Origin: Psychrosphaera ytuae | GTDB lineage: Bacteria > Pseudomonadota > Gammaproteobacteria > Enterobacterales > Alteromonadaceae | Direction of reading: 5' to 3' | Assembly: GCF_017638545.1 (NCBI RefSeq) | Contig: NZ_CP072110.1 | Span: forward strand, 992,001 to 1,056,000 | Length of the DNA: 64,000 bases | Part shown: positions 53,868 through 62,700 of the stretch, piece after piece | Numbering within the stretch: the stretch's first letter is position 1 | Layout of the letters: each line of letters opens with the position of its first letter | Notes under the pieces: model-generated | What the model was told of the DNA's origin: nothing | The model's input: the letters and a program-made list of their open reading frames with translations, nothing else | Databases searched by the model: none | Position numbers and translations under genes: made by a program

Positions 53868-54464
53868 TTAAAACTGCTTTCTGCCCATTAGAGCGTGACT
53901 AATGGTTGAGGTATCAACCATTTCGAGCTCGCCACCCACCGGAATACCATGGGCAATTCGAGTAATAGCGACATTGTTAGATTTACAGATATCAGCAATA
54001 TAATGAGACGTGGCCTCACCTTCGACCGATGGATTAAGGGCTAAAATAACTTCTTCTACGCCACCTTGAGACATCAAAGACTCTAACTCACTTAAACCCA
54101 ACTCACTCGGACCAATACCATCAATTGGAGAAAGCGTCCCGTGTAACACAAAATAACGCCCCGAGTACTGACCACTATTTTCCACCGCAGCTAAATCTGA
54201 CACCGTCTCCACAACGCATAATAGATTTTGTTGCTCGCGTCTTGGGTTGAGGCAAATGTCACATAGATCGTTTTCGGTGTAATTGCGGCAAGACTGACAT
54301 TGGCCCACTTCGACCATTACCTTGTTGAGCGTCGCAGCTAAGTCGATACCCGCTTGGCGCTTGTGTTGCAACAGGTTATAAGCCATACGTTGTGCAGTTT
54401 TAGGGCCAACACCTGGCAAACATTGGAGCTCATCAATTAACTTTTCTAACAACGAAGTTTGCAC
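53868..54464 (-). CDS. recR: Recombination mediator protein RecR
   Basis: Loads RecA at gaps together with RecF and RecO. The protein is 198 residues (E. coli 201). It has a helix-hairpin-helix (QCLPGVGPKTAQRMAY), a C4 zinc finger (CQSCRNYTENDLCDIC) and a Toprim domain (VVETVSDLAAVENSG, with ALNPSVEGEAT). htpG and adk follow in the E. coli order. The usual upstream genes ybaB and dnaX are absent here. Confidence 0.96.
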   Translation of the reverse strand: MQTSLLEKLIDELQCLPGVGPKTAQRMAYNLLQHKRQAGIDLAATLNKVMVEVGQCQSCRNYTENDLCDICLNPRREQQNLLCVVETVSDLAAVENSGQYSGRYFVLHGTLSPIDGIGPSELGLSELESLMSQGGVEEVILALNPSVEGEATSHYIADICKSNNVAITRIAHGIPVGGELEMVDTSTISHALMGRKQF

Positions 54465-54819
54465 ATTTCACCTTAAAAACAAACCGCCTAACAGAAGTGA
54501 TCATTTTGCCTCTTTGTCTGCACAAACGCAATGTCATAAACGCTATGCGAATTGACTTATGGCTGTATTTTTAACGGTCAATTAGCCTTTAAAGCCTCTT
54601 CAAAGTAATCGCACTGTCACTATATGTAACAGGATATTTCACCTAAAATTTCGATGTTTCAAATTTGCTCCGGCAAACATTTCTTTTCTCAAATGAATTA
54701 GCCTTCTCTAATGCTCAAAGCCATTATATTAAGTTACATTCGGTAAGAACCTATGTATGGAAATTCCCCAAGACTCGTCCAGTATTAAAGGGCTTTTAAA
54801 AAGCAGATAGGAGAGCACC
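54465..54819. other. Intergenic region between recR and DUF3718 gene
   Basis: A 355-base gap between divergent genes. No open reading frame, tRNA or stable repeat was recognised. It must hold both promoters. The left part is where dnaX-ybaB would be expected in related genomes, so it is a rearrangement site. Confidence 0.5.
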
Positions 54820-55185
54820 ATGATCAAATCCAATATTTTGTTGGTAGGCGCCGTATCCCTACTTATGTCCACCTCAGTTTTGTCTCAAGAAAAACAATAT
54901 GTAGCTGCAGATGACAGCCCCGAAACCAGACTCTGTGTAACCGCAGCAGATGGCACAATTAATAAATTTCGACGCCAGGTTCACAACTACGGTCTCCAAG
55001 GCCCACTTGCTATAAAATACCGATTTGTCGCAAATAAAGTGTATTGCAATGGCTTTAATATTACTCAGTTTGCCGAAGATGCAGGAAATGACGTAGTCGC
55101 TATGAAGCTTAAGCAGTATCGGAAAAACACAGTTTATATTTACGATATCGCCAAAGTTAATCACGGCAATGTGATCATTAAATAG
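54820..55185 (+). CDS. DUF3718 domain-containing exported protein
   Basis: A small exported protein of unknown function, 121 residues. The signal peptide is at 1-22 (cleavage near LSQ-E). The mature part has two cysteines (Cys39 in TRLCVTAADG, Cys76 in KVYCNGFNI), fitting one disulfide. The SPETRLCVTA segment is characteristic for DUF3718, a family seen mostly in Alteromonadales and Vibrio. AGGAGAG ribosome binding site. It is the last gene of the core region before the accessory block. Confidence 0.7.
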   Translation: MIKSNILLVGAVSLLMSTSVLSQEKQYVAADDSPETRLCVTAADGTINKFRRQVHNYGLQGPLAIKYRFVANKVYCNGFNITQFAEDAGNDVVAMKLKQYRKNTVYIYDIAKVNHGNVIIK

Positions 55186-55215
55186 CGTTAGTTTTGTAGT
55201 CAGAAATTAAAGACA

Positions 55216-55247
55216 AAAAAGCCCATTGTTTTATCAATGGGCTTTTT
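55216..55247. terminator. Bidirectional terminator right of the DUF3718 gene
   Basis: AAAAAGCCCATTG and CAATGGGCTTTTT flank a 6-base loop. It serves the DUF3718 gene and would also have served a former minus-strand gene ending at 55271. Confidence 0.9.
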
Positions 55248-55270
55248 AATAGATTAAGTGACAAATGCTC

Positions 55271-55315
55271 TTAGAATGGCATCTTCATGCCAAAAGAAAA
55301 CAAGCTTTTATTCAG
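55271..55315 (-). pseudogene. Possible fossil C-terminus of an outer-membrane beta-barrel protein
   Basis: The minus strand reads LNKSLFSFGMKMPF then a stop codon; an upstream in-frame stop lies at 55316-55318. Alternating hydrophobic residues ending in Phe are the signature of an outer-membrane barrel last strand. A good terminator sits just beyond. Only 14 codons remain, so this could be chance. Confidence 0.3.
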
Positions 55316-55394
55316 TTATGATAAGTGCTGAAAGCCCATGTTTAGTGGTGGCTAACTTTTCACATAACTCAAAAATAGTTAAAAACACTGATTT

Positions 55395-55414
55395 TTTGAC
55401 CCCTATTTGACCCC
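55395..55414. repeat. Tandem TTTGACCCC repeat at the accessory-region edge
   Basis: TTTGACCCC occurs twice (55395-55403 and 55406-55414), separated by TA. Such short direct repeats occur as arm-type binding sites of recombinases, but no integrase is visible in the window. Confidence 0.45.
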
Positions 55415-55423
55415 CGGGTAGTT

Positions 55424-55456
55424 TACTGCTTAGTTAAGTAATTTAACTAAGCAGTA
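55424..55456. repeat. Perfect 14-bp inverted repeat downstream of the ABC ATPase gene
   Basis: Arms TACTGCTTAGTTAA and TTAACTAAGCAGTA are exactly complementary around GTAAT, 8 bases after the ATPase stop. No T-run follows on either strand, so it is an unusual terminator or a DNA site such as a recombination or element end. Confidence 0.75.
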
Positions 55457-55464
55457 CATCTATA

Positions 55465-57381
55465 TTATGCGTCAAAAATTAGCCCTTTTTCAAAGCTAGA
55501 GTCACTTTTGTCAAAACGTTTTACCAATTTGTAATCACTCTCATTTAAGCAATTTGCTAAATCATTATCTACTACAATGATTTGATAAACTTTATTTTTC
55601 TTCCTAGAGAGTTTATCAAAATCTATGACCTGTTTATATATCTCTTCATAAATGGTCGGGTCTGATAAATTATCCTCATTATCAGTTGCTCTAGCATATC
55701 TTCCGATATTCTGCCCCGGGGTATCTAACATCAAAAATGTAGGCAAATTACCTCCATTTTTAATCAAATACCTTAATCTAGATAAGTATAGATGGACTGA
55801 CATGATCGTTCTTACTCCACCTGAAGAAATATTGCTGTAAGGTCTTTCACGAAAAACCGGCAAAAACTTCCCATCTACAGAAGAACCATAATTATTAGAT
55901 AACTTCGAATGTCTCATAAGGTATCTAAATTCTCCAGACAAGCCATTCATAATGTCATCTAAATCATTTAGCTTTTCCTCTACATCTTTGATTGAAGCCC
56001 TGATCCTCGAAATAGTTGTTTCCTTGTTGGCAATTTCTTCTGTAGATTCAAGAAGCTTGTTCTTCAATTTAATGTTTTTTTCAATACTAGCTAGTTGAGA
56101 GTAAACAACTTTTTTGGTGTTATGAAGTGTATTAATTGATTCGACCAAAGGAGATATCTTTGAAATACTATTCTTGTCAAATTCCCCCCTGATATCCGCT
56201 ATTGTTAATTCCAATTCTTTTATATCTGCCAGTAAATCGTCCTGCTGGTCATTTAGTGAATTGATTGAGGACTTACAACCTTGAATCCTATTTTTAAGCG
56301 ACCTATTTTCACTAACCAAGTCAGTTTCACTCAATACTGGCGAGTTAATTTCTAATTTTGATTCACATAAAGGGCAATCAAAAGATAAATCTCTATCGGT
56401 TTTTACGCTATGTGCCTTAAATGAACTTGAAGCACTTAAGCATTGAAGGTCGTGCTCATAAGTTGATTTAAGTCTTATGAAATTTTCTAACTTTTTTTTA
56501 TTTTTTTGATATTTCTTTTTGTTCGAAGTCAAAAGTCCCTCAAATTCATTCAGTTGTTTTCTAAACTCCTGTGAAATTAGGCTAGCCAACCCTTGTTCGT
56601 TGCTTAACTTTTTAATTTCGTTATCTATATCTTTGAGGTTACTTCTCAATTCAACCAATTCAGAATCGTTCACATTTAGAGAGTCTGTAGATTTTAAAAA
56701 CTCTCTTATATTGTCAGCTTTTGTTTTTAACTCATTCAAACGACGAGTATTATTTTGTAACTCTATATTCAACTCAGATAATTGATCATCATGAACACCA
56801 TATACAAATTTTTGTATTTCAACATTCTTATTTAAAAGAGCCCCGTTGGCTGCATCCATAAGATTCTCACTCGCAACTTTTTTTTGTTTCAAATAAAGTA
56901 ACTTCATGAGGTCTCTGAAACTAAGTCTGTATGCAGTAGCATCATCTCTCAACTTGGACTCTTTAATCTTAACTTTCGGAATATTAAGCTTTTCCAATAT
57001 TAAATCTGAAATCCATCCATCAGGTTGTTCCACGGTCACACTTGGACTACATAGCTTTGGATAAATTGAATCAATCTCGCTATACGCTGAATTGTAGACC
57101 TTGATAAGACTATCATCATGGTGCAATACCCGCTCAAACGTAGTAATACTTCCATTTAAATCAGTTTCTAAATAAGCAACTCGGCCTTTACTTTTGATTT
57201 CATCATAATCAAGTTCGGTTCCTTTTCCACCTAGGCAATAATCAATTAGGTTCAAAATACTCGATTTACCAGAGTCCATGTCTCCCCAAATAATATTGAG
57301 ACCTTGTTCAAATTCACATTGGTATGTCTGCTCAATTCCTTTTATTAAAATTTTATTTACAACTAAATAAGAACTTTCCAT
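55465..57381 (-). CDS. Rad50-like ABC ATPase of an ABC three-component conflict system
   Basis: The protein is 638 residues of SMC/Rad50 architecture. Walker A GDMDSGKS is at 33-40, followed by a long coiled coil (about 195-475). It is broken by a single zinc hook, CPLC, at 336-339. The ABC signature SSGGVR is at 519-524 and Walker B FLMLDTPGQ at 549-557. The insert NLIDYCLGG after Walker A resembles DUF3732-type and ABC-3C ATPases. It lies 2 bases behind the middle gene and third in the operon. In this class the ATPase is thought to sense nucleic acid or invasion and to trigger the effector, which is inference. Base composition is clearly more A+T-rich than the core genes. Confidence 0.75.
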   Translation of the reverse strand: MESSYLVVNKILIKGIEQTYQCEFEQGLNIIWGDMDSGKSSILNLIDYCLGGKGTELDYDEIKSKGRVAYLETDLNGSITTFERVLHHDDSLIKVYNSAYSEIDSIYPKLCSPSVTVEQPDGWISDLILEKLNIPKVKIKESKLRDDATAYRLSFRDLMKLLYLKQKKVASENLMDAANGALLNKNVEIQKFVYGVHDDQLSELNIELQNNTRRLNELKTKADNIREFLKSTDSLNVNDSELVELRSNLKDIDNEIKKLSNEQGLASLISQEFRKQLNEFEGLLTSNKKKYQKNKKKLENFIRLKSTYEHDLQCLSASSSFKAHSVKTDRDLSFDCPLCESKLEINSPVLSETDLVSENRSLKNRIQGCKSSINSLNDQQDDLLADIKELELTIADIRGEFDKNSISKISPLVESINTLHNTKKVVYSQLASIEKNIKLKNKLLESTEEIANKETTISRIRASIKDVEEKLNDLDDIMNGLSGEFRYLMRHSKLSNNYGSSVDGKFLPVFRERPYSNISSGGVRTIMSVHLYLSRLRYLIKNGGNLPTFLMLDTPGQNIGRYARATDNEDNLSDPTIYEEIYKQVIDFDKLSRKKNKVYQIIVVDNDLANCLNESDYKLVKRFDKSDSSFEKGLIFDA

Positions 57382-57383
57382 CG

Positions 57384-57848
57384 CTATGCTTCCAGTAATG
57401 CTTTGGTTATCAGAGATTCACTTTTTCCTGATATTGACTTTATTACCTTAATATTTTTGGACAAATACTGAGGAACAGATTCATTTATGACTTTTGATAA
57501 GTCAGAGGCCATATTTCCTAAAACAATATATTTAGATTCTTGTTTTTCGATTTTTAAATAATTTCGGTTACACATATAAGCTACAAGTAAAGCAGCTTCT
57601 CTTAAGCCATCTGCATCAAAAATTTCTGATGAGTCATCGTAAAATACATTTTTCAAGTAGTTTATTTTTTTATCGTTTAACTTTCTGGAAACAATATCTA
57701 ACTTTTTTGGCGATAAACACGTCAAAATTAGTAACTTAAGCTTTTCAATTGTTAGCAACTTTTTGCCATTCTTATTCTCGGCAAAGTTCACAACTAAAAA
57801 AAGTACAAGCGCCAATTTAAAATCCATTTCCTCTCTATAATCAATCAT
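57384..57848 (-). CDS. Small middle component of the putative ABC-3C system
   Basis: The protein is 154 residues (or 147 if ATG 57827 is the start), mostly helical, with no recognised motif. Position and size fit the middle component (MC) that links ATPase and effector in ABC-3C systems; these proteins are often winged-helix-like. It overlaps the effector gene by 8 bases and stands 2 bases before the ATPase gene, so all three are translationally coupled. The function is inferred from the operon alone. Confidence 0.55.
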   Translation of the reverse strand: MIDYREEMDFKLALVLFLVVNFAENKNGKKLLTIEKLKLLILTCLSPKKLDIVSRKLNDKKINYLKNVFYDDSSEIFDADGLREAALLVAYMCNRNYLKIEKQESKYIVLGNMASDLSKVINESVPQYLSKNIKVIKSISGKSESLITKALLEA

Positions 57849-59067
57849 TTACCAAATCTCTATATGACTCAATATCAGCCAGTGAAACATCCTTAGACCA
57901 ATTTACAGTTAAATTTTCCTGATTTGCCTTTTGATGAAGAAACCCCTTTTTGTGCATGAAACTCACATACTTAATCGCACAATCTAAGGCATGCTTATCA
58001 TTAGTCATTATTCGTTCATGAATCTTGCTGACTAGTTCACTGCTAGTTAATGTTGAGCCAGCCCCCGCTATATTTTTATACACACTTAGAACTCTTAAAG
58101 TTAGATCTTCAATAATTTTTCTGTCCGATTTTGATGCTTGCTTTTCAATTATCTCAGCCAAGAAAAAGGACTCTTTGGCGTCAGCTATCAGTAAGCTATC
58201 CACTTTCGCGAGCATAAGCTTAATGACAAATACTTCTTTATCATAAGAACTACTTTCTTCTGCAAAATTTTCCATACTTGTATTCTTTAATTTTGCTTTA
58301 GAAATACAGTCCAATAAGAATTTTCTGACTACTTTACAAACCCTGTCAGAGGCGTCGCTTGGTTTACAAATACTTGTGTGATCGGCTTCCACAACATCAA
58401 ATGGAAACTTTTTATTGTCATTAAATGGAATTGAGCTAGGAACATCTACAACTTCATCGCTCTTAGCCCTAACATATAGAGTTTTGTCCAATTTAACACC
58501 GTGCTCAATCCACTTATCGTTAAGAGCATTATTGTCTCGATCTAGTGGTTTCATTTCTTTGGCATTTATATTAAATGGAGCCATCAAGATCGATGGAATT
58601 GAGCCTTTGTGGGGAGTAGCTAGACTACAATAGCCTATTATATCGTGCTCGAGAGCAACTTCATTTTCAATCACATCGACTATCAAATTTTTCGATATAA
58701 GCCCTCCCATACTATGGCTTATAAAAATAATATTTGAGTAATCTGAAAGCTCATATTTTACGAAAGTTAATAACTCCTGAGCAATTTCGGCTATAGGTGT
58801 ATTTTTCTTTATAACCGGAGTCTTGATTTTGAACTTAGATGGGAGGACTTTATTTAATATACCTGCAACAACCTTACTTGCGGGGTTATTTTTGATATTT
58901 AATATTTGAGTATGGTAAACGAATTCATGAAAATCTAATTCAGATAACTCTGGGAATGTCTCTAAAAGTTGAGGGAATGAAACTCCTTTCTCATTTACCC
59001 AGGTAGCATCGCCCCCTGTAAACCCATGAATAAAAATGACAGCAGTGTTGTTCATATTAACGTACAT
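57841..59067 (-). CDS. Alpha/beta-hydrolase effector with C-terminal ABC-3C-type domain
   Basis: The protein is 408 residues. The N-terminal alpha/beta-hydrolase domain (about 1-255) carries the oxyanion motif HGFTGG at 14-19. The nucleophile elbow SHSMGG has Ser119. Candidate acids are Asp204 or Asp208, and the base is His230 in EADHTS. This is a lipase or esterase-like triad. The C-terminal 150 residues are helical without a known motif and fit a domain that docks to the middle component. There is no signal peptide, so it acts in the cytoplasm. The start may also be ATG 59055. Role as a toxic effector is inferred. Confidence 0.65.
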   Translation of the reverse strand: MYVNMNNTAVIFIHGFTGGDATWVNEKGVSFPQLLETFPELSELDFHEFVYHTQILNIKNNPASKVVAGILNKVLPSKFKIKTPVIKKNTPIAEIAQELLTFVKYELSDYSNIIFISHSMGGLISKNLIVDVIENEVALEHDIIGYCSLATPHKGSIPSILMAPFNINAKEMKPLDRDNNALNDKWIEHGVKLDKTLYVRAKSDEVVDVPSSIPFNDNKKFPFDVVEADHTSICKPSDASDRVCKVVRKFLLDCISKAKLKNTSMENFAEESSSYDKEVFVIKLMLAKVDSLLIADAKESFFLAEIIEKQASKSDRKIIEDLTLRVLSVYKNIAGAGSTLTSSELVSKIHERIMTNDKHALDCAIKYVSFMHKKGFLHQKANQENLTVNWSKDVSLADIESYRDLVND

Positions 59068-59287
59068 CCCTATGAATACATTATGGCTTTCTTCACGAAG
59101 AGAATGACGATTTGTTCAATAAAGTAGAGTTCCCTTCCAGGGTAACAGTCTGCTTTTTTTTGTATGTGCTTGTCAAGTATAAGAAAATTGTAAAAGAGCA
59201 TTCAACGCACTGTAATTATATACAGCAAAACAACTTTAACAAGTATTTTTATAAAACACTCTTTTTCCTTTTTAAGGAGCTATATGT
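59068..59287. other. Intergenic region between the two cassettes
   Basis: 220 very A+T-rich bases between the unknown 143-residue gene and the effector gene. No gene was recognised. It holds a candidate promoter and a leader of about 140 bases for the three-gene operon. Confidence 0.5.
59215..59242 (-). promoter_or_regulatory. Candidate promoter of the ABC-3C operon
   Basis: On the minus strand TTGTTA (59237-59242) is followed after 16 bases by TATAAT (59215-59220). It lies about 150 bases before the effector start. Consensus match only. Confidence 0.5.
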
Positions 59288-59719
59288 TTATGTACGGTAA
59301 TTTAACCAAAACCACTTCAACCCAATATCTGTATAATAAGCTCCTTCAATAGCACTGCTCCCCTCTGGAAACTTAAACTCTTTATGTACTTTACTTGGAT
59401 TTAGTACGTCGAAAGGTTTGTTAACTATATAACCAGACTTTTGAAACAACTTAATGAACAAAATTCGGCTTCTCTTTCGAGCTTGGAACACAGCATAAAC
59501 GTCTGATTCAAAGACTAAGTCTATTTTCTCAAACACAAAATTAAAAGGTTCGTTTTGTCTTCCAGGCACAGGAGGAAGTGTTAAAGTCATAGTAGGTATA
59601 ACTTCTTTTATGAAGCGATTCACATCAGCTTCTCGCGTAACAGACCTATCTTCAGCAGGCGCAACCTTATCTACCAAGAGTCTAGCTACTGGTGAAAGTT
59701 GATTGTAAATATCGTTCAT
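59288..59719 (-). CDS. Hypothetical protein downstream of the helicase gene
   Basis: The protein is 143 residues and not recognised. It has no signal peptide or membrane helix, is mixed alpha/beta, and contains several aromatic residues near its C-terminus (KWFWLNY). It starts 12 bases after the helicase gene on the same strand, so it is likely co-transcribed. A role as a small accessory or adaptor of that cassette is possible but unsupported. Confidence 0.5.
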   Translation of the reverse strand: MNDIYNQLSPVARLLVDKVAPAEDRSVTREADVNRFIKEVIPTMTLTLPPVPGRQNEPFNFVFEKIDLVFESDVYAVFQARKRSRILFIKLFQKSGYIVNKPFDVLNPSKVHKEFKFPEGSSAIEGAYYTDIGLKWFWLNYRT

Positions 59720-59731
59720 AGAACTAGTCCT

Positions 59732-62700
59732 TTAATTCATGGCCAACTTAGCAGCCTGTTTCCACATGAAACTCGGCATTTTGGACTTTAGCTTCCACGT
59801 TATGTTCATTGGTTGACTGCTAGTGTGAGATACATATTCAACTTCACCGTAATTAACAAAACCGACGGTTTTGCCATATTCATCTTTCGCTTGTTCTCTA
59901 ACAAACAAAAACAGCCTTTTGTTTTTCATTTTGTGTTCTACATATTCAAGTCCTTTACCTCTGTCAGGTCTTGCAGAGTTCTGGCTTTGCCAATGAAATA
60001 GGCTGTCGTTGATTGCGTAGTCGTGATACATAGTGGTTGGAGAAAACTGTTTTTCGTTCTTATTCAGAGTCACAAAAAGAAGCTCAATATTCTGTTCTCT
60101 GATGTTGAATACGCCTTCCCTAGAGTTTGGTTGTTTCTCAAACGTTGTTGCACCAAATCCAACTAAGATTTGCTCTCTTGCATAACGAGCGTGTAACTTA
60201 ATAGGGTGATTACCCATTAAAGGCATATTGTCCTGTTTGTGGTGTATACGTTGAATCAAAAGGTCTGATAAACAAGCTAATTCACTCTCTACGTGAGGCT
60301 TAATGAACGAGTTTAAGCTTTCCGCTATTGTGCCAAAACCTGACGCAGGGCCTGACTTTTGCCAATAGTCATAATGCAACATCAAATCATAGATGTTTGC
60401 TGTATCTTCTTTAATTTCAAAGCTTGAGTTTGAACGTTGTTTTATATGCGCGAGGTAAAACTGATCATCACAACCCATAAGCCTTGTTCTGATCAATCTG
60501 GCTAAGGTTTTAAGCTGGTCTTGTTCTAATTCAATATTTTTGATTACTTCACTTTCAAGACATAACTCCGTCCAACTATGTTTTTTATAAATATCTTCCA
60601 AATCAACTTGTGGGTTAATTTTTATGAAATTTGAAAGCGTTAATTCCAAGTTAGACTGAAAATTAAAATTACGTATCAAACCGATAAGACGCTGCTTATT
60701 AAGCGTTGCTTGTCGGATGTTATTGAGGATCATCTGCAGAGTTTGTTTGGTCAGCTCTATTCTGCAACCTAGCGGCGCATGTGGAAAACCATTTTTAATT
60801 TCATCGCTTATCGAACTCTCCGTTTTCCCTACTACAGCTCTAAACTTTTGTGCAAAATCATAGTTTGAGTTGGCGTTACCGACAAAGTCCAAAATAGTAC
60901 AAACGTCCTTGTTGTTTGCAAGCCTTAGTCCCCTTCCCAACTGCTGTAAAAAGATTGTTAAGCTTTCTGTAGGACGAAGAAACAGCAAAGTATCAACTTC
61001 GGGAATATCGACACCTTCGTTAAAAATGTCCACCACAAATAGGACTTTTATTTTTCCGGCTCGCAAAGCTTGTTGCTTTGATGCCCTATCACTGCTGTTA
61101 TCGCTAGTAAGAAAGTCGCATTCAATTCCCTTTAGTAGGAATTGCTTACACATATATTCAGCATGTTCTTTTCCAACGCAAAAAGCCAATGCCTTCATGT
61201 TGTCTACAGAAGTAATTAACTCCTGAATACTTTGAAAGATCTTATCTACGCGTTGCTGATTGTGGGTATAGAGGTTTGTTAGCTCAGCAATGTCGTATCG
61301 ACCTTGTTTCCAGCTGATCTGTTTTAGATCCGTATCATCATCAATACCAAAATACTGAAATGGACATAAATGACGACGGTTAATCGCTTCAGGTAAGCGT
61401 ATTTCAGCAGCAATAACACCACAGAAGTCGTCCAATATATTCGTCCCGTCGTAGCGCTCTGGGGTTGCGGTTAAACCTAATAGTATGTTTGGCTCAAAAC
61501 GCGATAGAACACCCCTGTAAGAGCTTGCAGCGACGTGGTGTACCTCGTCGATAACAATGTAATCGTAATAACTAGAGTCTAGCTTGAGGCTCTCTAATTG
61601 GTTGTTTAAGGTTTGGATTGACGCAAATAAGTGGTCAAATTTTTCAGGTTTATAATTTCCTACGCAAAGCTCCCCAAAATCTGCTTGCTTCAGCACTCCT
61701 CTGTAGGCCATTCTGGCTTGTTTAAGGATCTCTTCTCTATGCGCAACAAAGAGAAATTTGGCAGTTGGATTCTTTGCCAAATAACGAGAAAAGTCGAAAG
61801 CCGATATTAATGTTTTACCTGTGCCCGTTGCCGCCACGACCAAGTTTCTGTATCGCTTGTGTAGCGTTCGTTCAACTTCAAGTTGCTCCAGTATTTCTTC
61901 TTGATGACTAAATGGTTTTAACTCAAAGAAGTGAGCTTGCGCTCCAGATTGCCCGTATTTGGCTTCCTTTAGAGCTGCACTAAGCTTTTCACGACTCTCT
62001 ATCTTCCCATCAAAAGCTTCGAACTCATTCGAATTCCAGTACGATTCAAATGTATTTAATGATCTTTCTATGATGTGAGGGATCTCTTGTGAAGTGATCT
62101 TCAAGTTCCACTCTAAACCACTGGTTAATGCAGAGTGCGATAGGTTGGACGATCCTATATAGCCAGTATTAAATCCTGTATTTCTAACAAATAGATAGCT
62201 CTTGGCATGCAACCTTTCTCTTTGTGTGTTGTAGCTAAGTTTTACTTCTGTGTTTGGTAACGACGCTAAGAACTCGACAGCCTTAGCATCTGTGGCCCCC
62301 ATGTACGAGGTTGTGATTATCTTTAACTTTCTTCCACTTCGAGTAAATTCTTCTAGTTCCTTTCTAAAGATCCTAATGCCTGCCCACTTGATAAATGACA
62401 CTAACCAATAAATTCGGTCGGATGAAAGGATCTCTCTTTTTAATTCACTTTCTAATGACAAACCAGCATTACTGCCGCAAAACAATTCGCTTTGGGTAAG
62501 GCCGGTTAGAGGAAATATGTCTTCAACATACTTTTTAAGGTCAGCGGCAACAGGATTTTCAATTTCATACAATGCAGTCAGTATTTTCCCTTGACCTTCA
62601 AGCAGGTTTTCATCGAAAAAATCATCACCTTGAAGTTTATCTTTGAGCCATAAAATCAGTTGATTAGACAGGTCTATTTGTCGCTGCAGTTGATCATCTC

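Noticed and set aside
54820..55185. Considered as part of the accessory island
   Set aside because: Its base composition and DUF3718 family, common in Alteromonadales, and the strong terminator behind it place it with the core.
55465..57381. Considered as Rad50/SbcC or RecN of the host
   Set aside because: Too short for SbcC (over 1000 residues), no sbcD partner, operon with a hydrolase and a small protein, and lower G+C than core genes.
59112..59300. Short plus-strand frame between the two accessory cassettes
   Set aside because: 62 residues rich in Phe, Tyr and Lys from A+T-rich DNA, without a ribosome binding site and overlapping the end of the unknown minus-strand gene.
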